64,000 nucleotides of DNA, taken from Protula sp. h YS-2021. Its lineage: Eukaryota; Annelida; Polychaeta; Sabellida; Serpulidae. The position numbers were made by a program, and so were the translations under genes. The DNA lies in NCBI GenBank assembly GCA_949752745.1, contig OX457026.1, positions 32,814,911 through 32,878,910 of the forward strand, given 5' to 3'. Position 1 is the stretch's first letter; each line of letters opens with the position of its first letter. This document shows positions 25,919 to 37,470 of the stretch, one piece after another. Below the pieces are notes generated by a model. The model was not told where the DNA came from. It saw only the letters and a list, made by a program, of their open reading frames with translations, and did not search any database.

Positions 25919-26070
25919 TGTTCCGTTCCGTTTTATCAGCTGTACCGAAATGTCCGCTAATTACAAACTGTTCCAAAATGTCAGCTAACCTTGTTCCAAA
26001 GTGTCCGCTCGTCCCGTATTGTCCGCTAACCCTGTTCCAAATTATCCGCTCGAGCGGACAAAACAGAACA
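25919..26070 (+). repeat. Irregular short tandem array ending in a palindrome
   Basis: About five degenerate units with the core TGTTCCAAANTGTCCGCTAA, spaced 19-28 bp. The last unit ends in the perfect palindrome TCCGCTCGAGCGGA (about 26045-26058) and is followed by an inverted unit, AGCGGACAAAACAGAACA. Confidence 0.7.
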
Positions 26071-26155
26071 GAATATACGTCCTTGTTTTAGTCTGTTCTT
26101 ACTGGCTACCATTTCGGGTGAGCGCTAACATGATGAGGCTGCTGTTTTGTTGTGA

Positions 26156-26175
26156 CCCCCCCCCCCCCCCCCCCC
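26156..26175 (+). repeat. Poly(C) run, 20 bp
   Basis: Uninterrupted C tract, G20 on the opposite strand. It is the longest C homopolymer in the window. Confidence 0.95.
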
Positions 26176-26268
26176 ACAACGTCTTACAGTGTCCATATTC
26201 AATGTCTATTTAACGTTGCGTTGATTAGATGTCGGAGACGGTTGGGTTTTGGTTTGGTTTTAGCTGGG

Positions 26269-26298
26269 TTTTGACACAACTATTCAGTTGTGTCAAAA
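26269..26298. repeat. Perfect 13-bp hairpin with 4-nt loop
   Basis: TTTTGACACAACT, loop ATTC, then AGTTGTGTCAAAA. Every base of both arms pairs. No A- or T-run or neighbouring gene tells what it might end or regulate. Confidence 0.85.
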
Positions 26299-27974
26299 AC
26301 AATGAATAGACTTTGATTTATGGTTGCAACGAATCACAGCCAAATTACTACCACATTAAATGTTATAATTTATTCTTGTGGATGTTGCAACCGGAAATTG
26401 ACGTTGGATGGACGTCGAAATGTTTACTGTGTACGAACATTCTGCTATCCCCGCTATGCGGATTGATAACCAAAGCAAATTTCTGAATATTTTTACGTTT
26501 TTTGTTTTGCTTTTTTTTTTTCTTTTTTTTTTTTTTTTGTAATGATTTTTCGGAGTCTGTGGAAAGCTGAGCAGATCATATTATTTTGATTGTGGAGAGA
26601 AGGCAACCAATTTGCTAGTTATGAAAGAGCCCACTTCTTTCTTTATAGCCCAATTACAACTACAACCTTCCATCAGGAGGTTTTAAGGGCCAATAAAACA
26701 AGATAAAGATTTAGAGTAATTCCTAGATTACTTCCTAAACCGGTAGTGACTAGTGTGAAAAAATATTTGCTCACTGCGAGCTATTACAAATTAAAGTTAT
26801 ATAATTCGTGCTTTTAAGGTAATGGCTTGGCCGAGACAAGCACGGAGCAGGGCAATATTTGCTAATTGCTAAACTTTTGATGTTTCCGCTTTCAAGCATT
26901 TTTTGTCAACTTTTAACCTGTATTTACGAGTTGTTGGGCACGATTCTTCCCCTTGACACTTCAGTATTATTTGTTGCTAGGCATGATCGCCTGAGATTAT
27001 TTGTTTAATTGGACACTGGCCTTGATCCTGTTTTTTTTTTCTTTTCGCTTAAGTATTTTGCCAATCGGCTGTTTGTTTCAAAGTAGGCATCGGAATGCAT
27101 GTTAAATATCACATTTACGTCATTTATTTTAAAAAATGCGGAATTTAATTGAACAGTAGCAAAAATCTCAGCTCCACGCAATAAAAAGTAATTTATTTGG
27201 TATTTTACTATTTATTCCTCAAAAATATTTTGCATCGTTTCTAATTTTCTGAACTTTAGTGACCTTTTAAAGTTTTATTTAAAAAAAAACACAGCGATCT
27301 GTTTTTAATCAGACCCTGTGGAAGCGACCTTTCCGATTTCGAAAGCTGCAAAAAAAAATTAAACATTAATGGTTTTCAATTTTTTTTTTAATCTTTTGCA
27401 ATGCCTAGGGTTTTTTATGGCACCGATCTGTCGCAGAAAATTTTTAAAAGGTATAGTGAAATTGCTAGGTAGGGCAGCTCTGTTAATGGGGCCACCTTGA
27501 AAATACAGCCACTCTCTTTTCTACCCAACTGTGGACAAACCCACAAGTAGGACCATCCCAGGCATTAGACCAACCTCACTTGTAATCGCTTTCCAAGACT
27601 CTTCGGTATCACAAAAAAACTACTATAAAGAGTGAGTTGAGAGAACTAGCCAATCTGCCTTGAAACTTCGGAGAAAAAAACTTGTAAAAAAAACCTCTGA
27701 CCTCGCATAATTGCACAAGACTCTAAACGAGCAGCCAGATATGTGTGCGTTTAAATGAAATGACGTCATCCAACTTAGCTCTTGCCTTTGAAGACTGTTG
27801 GAATTGCCAGAGGAATTATAAGAACGAAGCAATAATTAGAAATCAAATTACATTTTTGTCAGCCATCAGGGCAGAAAATAGAATAGTTGGGGTCACGGAG
27901 TTGGAGTTGTAACCTGAAGGAAATGTCTAGATTCTATAACACGGTAGTGTACCACAGGAAATGACGATGTAAAA
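26299..27974. other. No gene seen
   Basis: Contains a T-rich tract (about 26509-26540) and several A/T homopolymers. No coding or repeat family recognised. Confidence 0.4.
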
Positions 27975-28972
27975 CTAGACAGAAATTCGCACAGCGAATT
28001 AGCCCCACTTGGAATGATAACTTAAAGCGGAGGTAGATGATATTGCAGTTTGTTGACAACTTTCACATTTCTGAATGCAGAATATCCTCCTAAATACTAC
28101 TAACTATACCGGTAAGGTCAAGGCCAAAAATTTGCTCTATCTCTTACCGTTTTCGAGATAAAGGCCAACTTCCGGTTTGAGGCTCGAAAGTGACATGGGG
28201 GTCAAGGACACCGGATGTAATACCTTACGTATCGTCGTATTGGGGGTAGAGGTCGAAAATGAGGTCAAAATTGCTCTATCTCTTACCGTTTTCGAGATAA
28301 AGGCCAACTTCCGGTTAGGGGCTCACAAGTGGCTTGGAGTTCAAGGACACCGGAAGTTATACCTCACGTATGGTTGTATAGGGGGTGGAGGTCGAAAATG
28401 AGGTCAGAATAGCTCTATCTCTTTCCGTTTTCGAGATAAAAGCCAACTTTCGGTTTGGGGCTCGAAAATGACCTGGAGGTCAAGGACACCGGAAGTTATA
28501 CCTTACGTATCGACGTATATGAGGTGGAGGTCGAAAATGAGGTCAGAATTGCTCTATCTCTCACCGTATTTGAGATAAATCATTGTTTTTCTTAAATAAC
28601 GTTTTTCGCGATTTCAAGGTCAAGCTCAAGGTCAAAAATTTTTACCGGTTACTTCAGATCACATCGCCCTTTATATATGTGCCAAGTTTGGCTTTTCTAG
28701 CTTCAATGGCCTTGCTGTAGATGTCTGGAAACCGATTGACCTTTTTCACGATTTGACCTTGACCAGTAAGGTCAAGGTCGAAAATTTTTATCAGATGTAC
28801 CATTTCAGATGACCCTCCATACATGTGCCAAGTTTGGTTGGTCTAGCTTCAGCGGTCTCGTCGGAGATGTCTGGAAATCGAATCGGCGGAAAAAGAAAAA
28901 AAGGAGGAAAAAAATAGGTGAAGAATTCAAGGCAATCCATCCCCATTTGGTATTTTCAATACCAAGTGGGAA
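27975..28972 (-). mobile_element. Helentron-like element, copy 2 (reverse)
   Basis: Reverse orientation. It begins with CTAG, the hairpin AATTCGC-ACA-GCGAATT (perfect 7-bp stem) and GCCCCACTTGG, and ends with ACCAAGTGGGAAT, the inverse of the family head. Inside are four ~137-143-bp units starting with GCTCTATCTCT (about 28134, 28270, 28412 and 28551) with AACTTCCGGTT and GTCAAGGACACCGGA. The longer unit type with TGTGCCAAGTTTGG follows. Compared with copy 1, the short units are expanded and the long ones reduced. Confidence 0.75.
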
Positions 28973-29022
28973 TAAAATCATACGCACACCAAAAATGTTT
29001 ATCATATAGTAGAATAAATCAC

Positions 29023-29293
<271 letters not shown>

Positions 29294-29652
29294 TCCAAAC
29301 TTGGACGATGTAGAATTGATACTGTACATCAAATAGCGCATAGTAAAAGCACGACTACTCCAAAAAAACGCAGCAGAAACACACGAAAAAAAAACACACA
29401 CACAGGATATGTAAAACTTGAAGGACGATAAGGGAAAAGAAATCTAACACACCAACCTCCCACACCCCCTCTTAACAACCACCATCACCATCCAATATTT
29501 GTTGCATTTGGGCAATTAATGTCGACGAAATGTACCAAAAGCCGCCATAAATAATGTCACACTGAGATAAAGAGAGGAAAGGTATTTTTGATTTCCCTCA
29601 ATGCTTGGGATCGTAAACGATATGATAACATTGTGGAACTTCATAATCACGT

Positions 29653-29653
<1 letters not shown>

Positions 29654-29734
<81 letters not shown>
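29654..29734 (+). repeat. (GA)n microsatellite
   Basis: About 40 uninterrupted GA units. Confidence 0.97.
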
Positions 29735-29737
<3 letters not shown>

Positions 29738-29842
29738 CCGAGTCAGTACAGCATAGAAAAGGACTTACCTACGATGACAGCAATATGATATATATATAAT
29801 CGTCTCTGAATTATAGAGAAGTGCGATAATAAAATCATACGC

Positions 29843-30845
29843 CCATCCCCCGCCGGTTTGGGGCTCGAAAGTGACATGGAGGTCAAAAACACCGGAAGTT
29901 ATACCTTACGTATCGTCGTATAGGGGGTAGAGGTCGAAAATGAGGTCAAAATTGCTCTATCTCTTACCGTCTTCCAGATAAAGGCCCACTTCCGGTTTGG
30001 GGTTCGAACGTGAACTGGAGGTCAAGGACACCGGAAGTTTTACCTTAAGTATCGTCGTATAGGGGGTGGAGGTCGAAAATGTGGTCAGAATTGCTCTATC
30101 TCTTTCCGTTTTCGAGATAACTCATTGTTTTTCTTAAATAACGTTTTTTCGCCATTTCAAGGTCATGGTCAAGGTCAAGGTCAAAATTTTTTATCGGTTT
30201 CTTTAGATCGCATCGCTCTTTATATATGTGCCAAGTTTGGCTTTTCTAGCTTCAACGACCTTGCAGTAATTGTCTGAAAACCGTTTGACCTTTTTCGCGA
30301 TTTGACCTTGACCAGTAAAGTCAAGGTCAAAAATTTTTATTAGGTGCACCACTTTCGATGACCCTCCATATATGTGCCAAGTTTGGTTGGTCTAGCTTCA
30401 GTGGTCTCGGACGTTTTCGAGATAACTCATTGTTTTTCTTAAATAACATTTTTCGCGATTTCAAGGTCATGGTCAGGGTCAAGGTCAAAAATTTTTATTG
30501 GTTGCTTTAGATCACATCGCCCTTTATATATATGCCAAGTTTGGCTTTTCTAGCTTCAACGGCCTTGCAGTAATTGTCAGAAAACCGTTTGACCTTTTTC
30601 GCGATTTGACCTTGACCAGTAAGGTCAAGGTCAAAAATTTTTATCAGGTGCACCACTTCAATTGACCCTCCATACATGTGCCAAGTTTGGTTGGTCTAGC
30701 TTCAGCGGTCTCGGAGGAGATGTCTGGAAACCGATTCGGCGGAAGAAGAAAAAAAATTAAAAAAAAGCGAGAAAAAAAAGGAAAAATAGGTGAAGAATTC
30801 GAGGCAATCCATCCCCATTTGGCATTTTCAATGCCAAGTGGGAAT
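29843..30845 (-). mobile_element. Helentron-like element, copy 3 (reverse, 3' truncated)
   Basis: It lacks the CTAG tail and starts inside a short unit (CCGGTTTGGGGCTCGAAAGT). Two short units are followed by two ~300-bp units (about 30118-30418 and 30419-30720), each with TCATTGTTTTTCTTAAATAA, GTCAAAAATTTTTAT and TGTGCCAAGTTTGGTTGGTC. The head is complete, ending in CAATGCCAAGTGGGAAT. Copies 2 and 3 have the same orientation and are separated only by the microsatellite insertion. Confidence 0.75.
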
Positions 30846-31508
30846 AACTAGAACTCAAGTTGTTACTGATATTATTGCGATGTGCTAGGGAACCTAGGAA
30901 TTCTCACCGCATATGCTACAACCTCACAGACAGGATCATTTTTCAGCAGTTCCATTCTAGGAGTCTTCCACTATGTAGAATCCCTCAATTAGGGCCACCC
31001 CAGAAATCGGTTCACCTTAGAGCAATGCCTCTAGTGATCCTTTAGCCGGGATCCACATTTGTTAAGTTTGTTTCAGACTGTTTTACAGAGCAAATGATGA
31101 CGGCTGAGGGTTCATTCCCCCCACGCGCACAATATCAACAATATAACAATATCGCATGGTTGTAAAAATAAAAGGTAGGAAAGTGACTTCGAATCAACGC
31201 CTGTCAAGAGCAAGTTTTTTTTCTTCTAAAATTAGGAATCATAATTACACGTTGCGCTATTTGGTCGTAAAAACAAATAAGTTGGAAAATTAGGCTTAAT
31301 TGACGTTGATTCGATGTCGGTAATCAATGTCAAAATTCCAACTAAAAATTGATGTTCCATCAAATGACTTATTTTGACTTTTGGAATCACAAGTAGTTTA
31401 ACTTTTCGGCAACATTAGAATCGTAACTGGTTCGGACTTCGACGTTGGATTTCTTAGAATTCCGACCAAAAGCCATCCAGTTTCGGCATCGGATTCCGAC
31501 GTCATGGG
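30846..31508. other. No gene seen; short inverted repeat
   Basis: TCGAATCAACG (near 31189) and CGTTGATTCGA (near 31303) are perfect 11-bp complements ~100 bp apart. Several GACGTTGATT- or GACGTTGGATT-like motifs lie between 31180 and 31510. No open frame of note. Confidence 0.45.
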
Positions 31509-31516
31509 ACGGTGCT

Positions 31517-32001
31517 ACGGCGGTATATTTGAACAAAAAATCAAAACGTGCGTGATGTATGTTTTATTTTTCCTAGCTTTCATTTGAATGGCCTCGCGGC
31601 AATTTTCTTAGCCGCGCAACATTTACATTTCATATGTTATTTGACTATTCAAGTCCCACTCTTCAATTACGCCACAATTTTATCGCGCACCAGAATTAAA
31701 CCTCTTGTGTTTTAAAGAACGTTTTTCTGAACATAAGTTTTATCATGTAATTTGATTTTTTTAAATTTTGGAGCGCGAAAAGTTAAATATAGGGCGCGAT
31801 AAATTTCATTCATTCTATCATTTATTTTTTTAATAATAAAAACCACGTGCAGAAATTAATAGCGACTTGGATAACATAAAAAGTGGATCGCGAAGGAATT
31901 AAATGTTTTCTCGTCTATTAATTGCACATAAATGCCATTGCGATCAAAAATAAATGTTGGAGCGCGAACGCCGCGAAATTTTTGCACAAATATACCTCCA
32001 T
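31517..32001. mobile_element. Non-autonomous DNA transposon with 8-bp TSD (hAT-like)
   Basis: The ends ACGGCGGTATATTTGAAC and, in reverse complement, ATGGAGGTATATTTGTGC are inverted repeats (20 of the outer 25 bases agree). They are flanked on both sides by the identical octamer ACGGTGCT (31509-31516 and 32002-32009). The length is 485 bp with no transposase. Several GCGCGAA-type motifs recur inside. An 8-bp duplication is typical of hAT elements, but the termini do not start with the usual CA, so the superfamily is uncertain. A 65-codon minus frame with a good ATG context (31856-32053) crosses the right border, so it is host-plus-element chance sequence. Confidence 0.7.
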
Positions 32002-32009
32002 ACGGTGCT

Positions 32010-32440
32010 GTATCCACTTGGTCACTTGTTACAAGCCCATTGCTGACACCCATGGCTAAACGCTAAAACAATCAACTACCTAAATTATTTTTCAGAAGTA
32101 CCGGTTCCTCGATTCAAAAGCAAATGCTCCTCAGTAATTTTCTACCTGCATGCACAGCAATATATTAAGTAATTTCTTGTAATGGGAACCTAATTCTTCA
32201 ACTACATATTTCAAATACACTTTTTTAAATTAAAAGTCGAATGATTCAAACAACAGACATTCTTTAAATTTTCAGACAATTTGAAAAGCAAAGGAAACTG
32301 AAGAACCTGCAAAGCATAAATCTTAGCCTGCAGTAAGAAGCACGTATAAGCTACATCCCACACTGTAAGGATAGGAACAACCGAACGCACTGTGCTCTAA
32401 GCGAGCATTCTGCCTTACAAAAACACTAGTGTTCCAGTTA
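32010..32440. other. No gene seen
   Basis: Nothing recognised. Confidence 0.4.
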
Positions 32441-32616
32441 CAGTAAAACCTCCGTTAGGAAACACCTCTCATTAAGGAACATCCTCCGTTTAAGGAACAG
32501 AAATTTTGGCCCCAGTTAGTATTATTTATACAAATTTAAACCTCTAAATAGGGAACAACCGCGATAGAAGAAACACTTTTCGCGGTCCCGAAGGTGTTCT
32601 TTTTATGGAGGTTTAA
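32441..32616. mobile_element. pogo/Tigger-like MITE remnant
   Basis: Starts, after a TA, with CAGTAAAACCTCCGTTAGGA followed by ACACCTCTCATTAAGGAACA, a wording typical of pogo/Tigger termini. The right side reads GAAGGTGTTCTTTTTATGGA then GGTTTA, an imperfect inverse of the left. The terminal ACTG is lost on the right. About 175 bp, no coding capacity. Confidence 0.55.
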
Positions 32617-32974
32617 GGAAATGTTTGGCCTGGTGTTCGGATCAGACCGTAGTTTGTTCTTTGACATTAAAGCATAATTGAAGACAATTTTTGAACAGTT
32701 TCGTTATAAATGGGAACCCTCGGGTTATTTTTTTCATGTAGGACGTTCGCTCAGGATGTGATTGTTCTACTCGTACAATATAGGTGTAGATTCTGTGTGC
32801 TTGTGCATTTATGCCGAGTACAGACTGGGTTTATTTGAAGCGCTTTAGAGCAGGGCGCCATTAAAGTCCAAGCGTGAACCGGACATAATTCGTCCTTAAT
32901 AATCAAAGATTCCTGAAGCATGAGATAGAACATTGCTCTATGCGCAGGATTATTTTCTTGGACGATTAATTTAG
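32617..32974. other. No supported gene
   Basis: An 82-codon minus frame (32751-32999) including ENNPAHRAMFYLMLQESL runs up to the next element. I cannot name it and treat it as unsupported. Confidence 0.3.
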
Positions 32975-33475
32975 CACTTGACAAGCCTTTGGCTTGCAAG
33001 GGCTATTTGAATATGTGCGAGCAGCCGTTGATATCTTTTTTTTTCTTGACAGTGATAGGATTTCCCGTGCCATCTCCTCCACTGGCACTACGGGCCCTAG
33101 GGCCACGAAACTTGGGACTTAAGTAGAGCTTGATATGAACGTGTGCATGACACTGTTTATTTTCGCCTTCGATTTCGTTTTCTGAAAAGAGTGTATTTTT
33201 TGCAAGTAAATGCGTAGCATTGAACGCAAAGCACAGAACACACAGTTGCTGAGCTTTGTGCGAGCTCTCTCTGCGTAAACAGATAACACGGCATATGCCT
33301 GCCCAGTCAATAAAACCTTAAGCCAACAAAAACCAAATTCTACTCGGCTTATAAGACGTATTCAAGCTGTGCTGTTTGTAATATATTATTCAAGAAATAA
33401 CCCATTGAAGGAAGTATTTTTGCGTTTTAATTTTTGTCAAGTGTTTAACATTTAGCTAGCGAAATGAGGTTCTAG
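32975..33475 (+). mobile_element. Second Helitron-like family, copy A
   Basis: Shares most of its ~470 bp with 48768-49246. Common blocks include GTGCGAGCAGCCGTTG, AGGGCCACGAAACTTGGGAC, ACGTGTGCATGACAC, AACACACAGTTGCT, TCGGCTTATAAGACGTATTC and GCGTTTTAATTTTTGTCAAG. The shared sequence ends at a hairpin remnant (TTAGCTAGCGAA), then ATGAGGTT and CTAG followed by TTT. A short palindrome 8 nt before CTAG and a T after it is the Helitron 3' signature. The 5' border is uncertain (around a CTTGCAAGG palindrome). Minus-strand frames of 60-75 codons are conserved between the copies only in proportion to overall identity. Confidence 0.65.
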
Positions 33476-34268
33476 TTTGATTTCAAAGAGATCCCAAGAC
33501 AAGATTCGCCAATTACACCATTTTGACGACGTATTCAGAGTATATTTGAATACATATTTTAACGATTCCTGGCACACGCTTTAAGATTTTGCTTTTATTT
33601 AGCAGTCGAATAGGAGTCAACCTGCACTTAATGGCCGTTAATTTCTATTTTTTTTTGCATTTATTTGTTTATTTTTAATATTTTGTTGTAAGATGAAAAA
33701 CTGAAAGTTTGCCTTCTGGTAGATGTCGGCATTATTAAATTTAATATGCATTTCAGATTTGTGAAATCATATAAATTGATTTCACAGCCAAACAATATGT
33801 AAACTTGGATAGACGTCTGTTTCGGATAACTTTTCTGCATGTTTTTTCATGTTCGAGCCATATTTTAACCATGAAACCCCTGATTTAAAATGTGATCAGT
33901 AGATTGGCTAAAAAACTAGCGGCATATAATTGATTACTCTTTTATGTTCAACATGAATCAGGGATCATTTCAATTAATTAATATTCAATGTTTTGAATTG
34001 CAATTAATCAACTCGATTCATGCTTACGGTTGCTTGTGATCAAATTTGAAATATCTCTGTATTATTAACCCTGAGCTATTAAGACCAATCACTTTATTGC
34101 AATTAATATAGGTGTGCCTTATTCTTTTGTAAAGACATTCTATGACTGCATTGGTTAATTGTCAATAATTCAAGGATCTATCCAGAAAAGTTACAGCTAC
34201 ATAAGGGGTGCAAAAAACATGACATCAACGCGTTTCTGATTTTATCAATAATCCGTTATGGCAACTGA
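33476..34268. other. No gene seen
   Basis: A+T-rich. Several AATTAATTAA-type short palindromes near 33975-34015. No coding signal. Confidence 0.4.
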
Positions 34269-34676
34269 ACAGAAACTCGTTTTATAGCTGAACTATTCAG
34301 GCAATATTCAACAAAACAAGATAGTAAAAAGAGTGCTCGGATACCAAAAGAGCAATTTGAAATTCTGATAAGCAACATTATTGAAGCAAAAAATACTGAA
34401 AAGCAAAGCCAAAATCAATACTATCTAGTACAGAAATACAACATTCTTATGTGTGACGATGTACAAAAAAGCATTCGAAAATAGTCTGACCCTAGCGAAG
34501 CAGCAAAGTATTACGTTCCGTTGGAAAACGTCTATGACGTAGTCAAAAGGGTTACTGTAGCAACTGGTCATGGTGGACGAGACAAAATGAATCGTGAAAT
34601 TAGCAATTTGTGGCCGGATTTAGTCATTGTCCACTGGAAACTATATATACTATACAACCTCAAAGTAAACTCTATA
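34269..34676 (+). pseudogene. KRBA2/Ginger-type integrase N-terminal relic
   Basis: One frame, broken by a single TAG at 34482-34484, reads in order: an N-terminal segment with IPKEQFEILISNIIEAK, then QYYLVQKYNILMCDDV, and after the stop KYYVPLENVYDVVKRV followed by TGHGGRDKMNREI. This order is characteristic of integrase-like proteins related to KRAB-A domain-containing protein 2 and Ginger-type transposons. There, the TGHGGRDK box starts the H2C2 zinc-binding domain ahead of an rve-type DDE core. Only the first half is left: soon after NREISNL the frame leaves the family, and the second half of the zinc-binding domain and all the catalytic core are absent. So it is a truncated dead fragment. 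A Ty3-type integrase is a less likely alternative because of the upstream segment. No termini were found. Confidence 0.65.
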
Positions 34677-35232
34677 TAGGAAGCTTAGTTGCTGTGACGT
34701 CGCACGTGAAAGTGTGCCATTTTGTTGCTTCATGAACGGATCACTCTAATCCAAAATGTGCTGTTTTACGATGTTAATGGCCTTGTAAATAAAAAAATAA
34801 ATAAAAACAATGAGGTGTACAATTTAGAGAAAAGCGGATTTTTTTGTTTCTATCAGCCAAAAATTTAAAAATAGATTATTACAATGATGTCATTTTTACG
34901 CAGCCAGTGTTTTGTATTTTATATGAGTGGTGTTGTTGCATAAGTTTTCCCTGCCTGTTTTTACATAGAAAAGGCCTTTTCTACGGCCAAGCCCGTAAAA
35001 TCTACCTGTCCAACGCAAAGGCTTTTTCCGCGGGTGCTATACAGGGAAAACGTACGCTTCAAGAGCGTAATTTTCCCCTGCGTCACTAAAATTCAGTTTT
35101 AGACATCTAGTCTCCCTACCAAAAAAGGAACAAAGAAACAGCATATGGAAGGAAAATCATTGAAATAATGCGCTCACAGGTAGAATATACGGCCTTGCCC
35201 GAAGAAAAGTCCTCTTCTACGTAAAACAGCCT
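34677..35232. other. No gene seen
   Basis: A few frames of ~80 codons (34844-35089). Repeated short words such as GTAAAA and CGTAAA precede the tandem duplication. Confidence 0.35.
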
Positions 35233-35570
35233 GTCATTTCAGTAATAAAACTAGACATGGATTTCTGACACACAGGATATTTTTACGCCACTAATCCGTA
35301 AAAGTCCTTTTTTCTCTTTTAACTATCATTTTCAAGGTAATATACTTGTAAATGGATTTGTAAGTTGAAATGGCATTTTTACACCTTAAATGCATAGAAA
35401 AGTCATTTCAACAACAAAACTAAACATGGCTTTCTTACGCACAGGACATTTCTACGCCACTATCCGTAAAAAGTCCTTTTTCTTTTAACTATCATTTTCA
35501 AGGCAATATACTTGTAAATTAAATTTTTAGTTGAAATCGCATTTTGACAGACCAGTCCGCTAGAAAACTT
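35233..35570 (+). repeat. Diverged tandem duplication, period ~169 bp
   Basis: Copies start at GTCATTTCA (35233 and 35402). They share AAAACTARACATGG, ACGCCACTAATCCGTAAAA, CTTTTAACTATCATTTTCAA and GGYAATATACTTGTAAAT. Moderate divergence, non-coding. Confidence 0.8.
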
Positions 35571-35725
35571 GGCTGTTGGGTATGGCCAAAACACAAAAAA
35601 TATGCGCATGCCATTTCGGCTTTACCCAGTTTTCTTGAAAAGACATTAATCTGGGGCTGGTAAGGTAACTAGATAAAAATTAATGCTCGAAAAAAAGTCC
35701 AGAGAGTGACTCTTGTGTCCAGTGT

Positions 35726-36808
35726 TATTCCCACTTGCAAACTTTGTTTGTAAGTGGATATAAGTTTGCAGCTTTCTAAAAATTTCTGCCTTTTTTCGGT
35801 TTTTTCCTTCTCGTTTTTCCGTTTGGATGGTTTCCAGAAAACTCCTTCTATAGCTTTTGACAAAGGGAAATGAAATTTGGCACATGTGTAGAGAGTGACC
35901 AGGTCTTCGTAAATCCGTAAATATTTTTACCTCAGTGGTCAAGGTCAAGCTCAAATTGTGTCAAAGTTTTCCACAAAATGTTTTCCAGAAAGCTCCTCCT
36001 GGAGGGTTTGAGTATTTGGAGCTTTATATTTGCACACTTATAGACAATCATCAGGTCTCGGTGGGAACAGGCCCAAACCCCCCCCCCCCGACCGAACCCC
36101 CCCCCCCCCCCCCCGGCCCTAACCCCCCGTCAAAACCCCCCGACTAAAACCCCCCGGCGGTCTATACCCCCCGACACAAAACCCCCCGGTTCTCAGGTCT
36201 ATTTTATATTTTGTAATTGCGATACATTCACGTTGTTAATTACACGTCAAATGCCCATTGAAGAGACCACACCGCAAATGTTTTTGACCTTGACTTCTAA
36301 GATGAAGGTCAAATTGAGGTCAAATTGTTTTTCAAAAGCCCATCAATCACGAAAAGTAGCCATAAGAAGTAATGAAATCCCAGTTCGAATATAAATAACG
36401 TATTCTGTAGGTGGCAATCCTCTATTCCGAATCTTGATCTTGAGGGTCAAGGTCAGAAGTTATGTGACCTCGTGTATGGTTAACTATAGGCGGCTTATCT
36501 CGGAAAAGGTTAGAGATGGAGCGATTTTGAGCTCATTTTCGACCCTTTGGGCCTAAACAAGATTACCTAAGAGGTACCCCGGTGACCTTTACCTTATTGG
36601 TCACGGTCAAGGTAAAAGCCAGAAGTTGACCATTATCTAGAAAACGGTTAGAGATAGAGCGATTTGGAGTTCATTTTGAATCCGTTGGGCCAAAACGACG
36701 ACAAAGAAGGAGGCACTGTGTGACTTTGACGTATGTGGTCATAATTTAATGTTTTCTTTTGTGATTTCTGCAAGTTGACCAGTTCCTATGTAGCGCAATT
36801 CTGTCTAG
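35726..36808 (+). mobile_element. Helentron-like element, copy 4
   Basis: Head ATTCCCACTTGCAAACTTTG with a self-complement TTGTAAGTGG. The core has CTCAGTGGTCAAGGTCAAGC, GTTTTCCAGAAAGCTCC, ATTGGTCACGGTCAAGG and two GTTAGAGATRGAGCGATTT units. The tail is AGCGCAATTCTGTCTAG followed by TT. It is a different subfamily from copies 1-3. The G-rich element at 36071-36192 lies inside it and is therefore a later insertion. Confidence 0.65.
36071..36192 (+). repeat. G-quadruplex-type element, copy 2
   Basis: C runs of 6-16 separated by GACCGAA, GGCCCTAA, GTCAAAA, GACTAAAA, GGCGGTCTATA and GACACAAAA, in the same order as the minus strand of 21101-21226. TCAGGTCT occurs just before (36052-36059) and just after the element, a possible 8-bp target duplication if the element includes a short non-G-rich edge. 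Confidence 0.8.
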
Positions 36809-36860
36809 TTCAAGAATGCGCTTGTTTGAAATAGTGAAGTTGACATGAATTTGTGAGTAG

Positions 36861-36862
<2 letters not shown>

Positions 36863-36958
<96 letters not shown>

Positions 36959-36965
36959 CCCTGGA

Positions 36966-37056
<91 letters not shown>
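36863..37056 (+). repeat. (AT)n-(TG)n-(AT)n microsatellite
   Basis: AT run 36863-36926, TG run 36927-36957, a short unique TTCCCTGGAA, then AT run 36969-37056. Overlapping IYIY/VCVC frames are artefacts. Confidence 0.97.
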
Positions 37057-37058
<2 letters not shown>

Positions 37059-37470
37059 ATTTTCAGCCGTTCATTATAGATTGGATAAACTGTTCTGTTT
37101 GTTTGTAACTAGACAGATTTCGCTGCATAGCGCCAATGGCTCATAGAAACCATTAAACAGAAAATTTTTATTAAATTATGACCAAAAAGCTCAAAGTCAC
37201 GCAGTACCCTTTCTTGGTCGCTGCTTAGGCCCAACGGGTTAAAATTGAACCCAAAATTGTTCTATCCCCAATTCTATTTGGCAGATCGTCTAAAAAGTAA
37301 TATTAAAAGAGAGGAATATTTAGAGAACATTAATGCAAAATGTAAGGAAAATCTGATTCAAATTCAGGGAACACAAGCATTTGGACATTTGAAACCAGAA
37401 AATTTTTAATACCCCTATTTAGCCAATTTTTGACCAATCGTCAAAAAGAGTAAATTTTCCCTTTGGGTCT
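37057..37470. other. No gene seen
   Basis: Nothing recognised. The words GGTTAGAGAT and TTGACTTT found in the Helentron-like family are absent here. Confidence 0.35.

Noticed and set aside
31856..32053. 65-codon minus frame with a good ATG context
   Set aside because: It crosses the right border and target duplication of the 485-bp transposon, so it joins host and element sequence by chance.
33119..33310. Conserved minus frame shared with 48909-49136
   Set aside because: Similarity equals that of the surrounding Helitron-like repeat and breaks off with frame changes, so no sign of coding selection.
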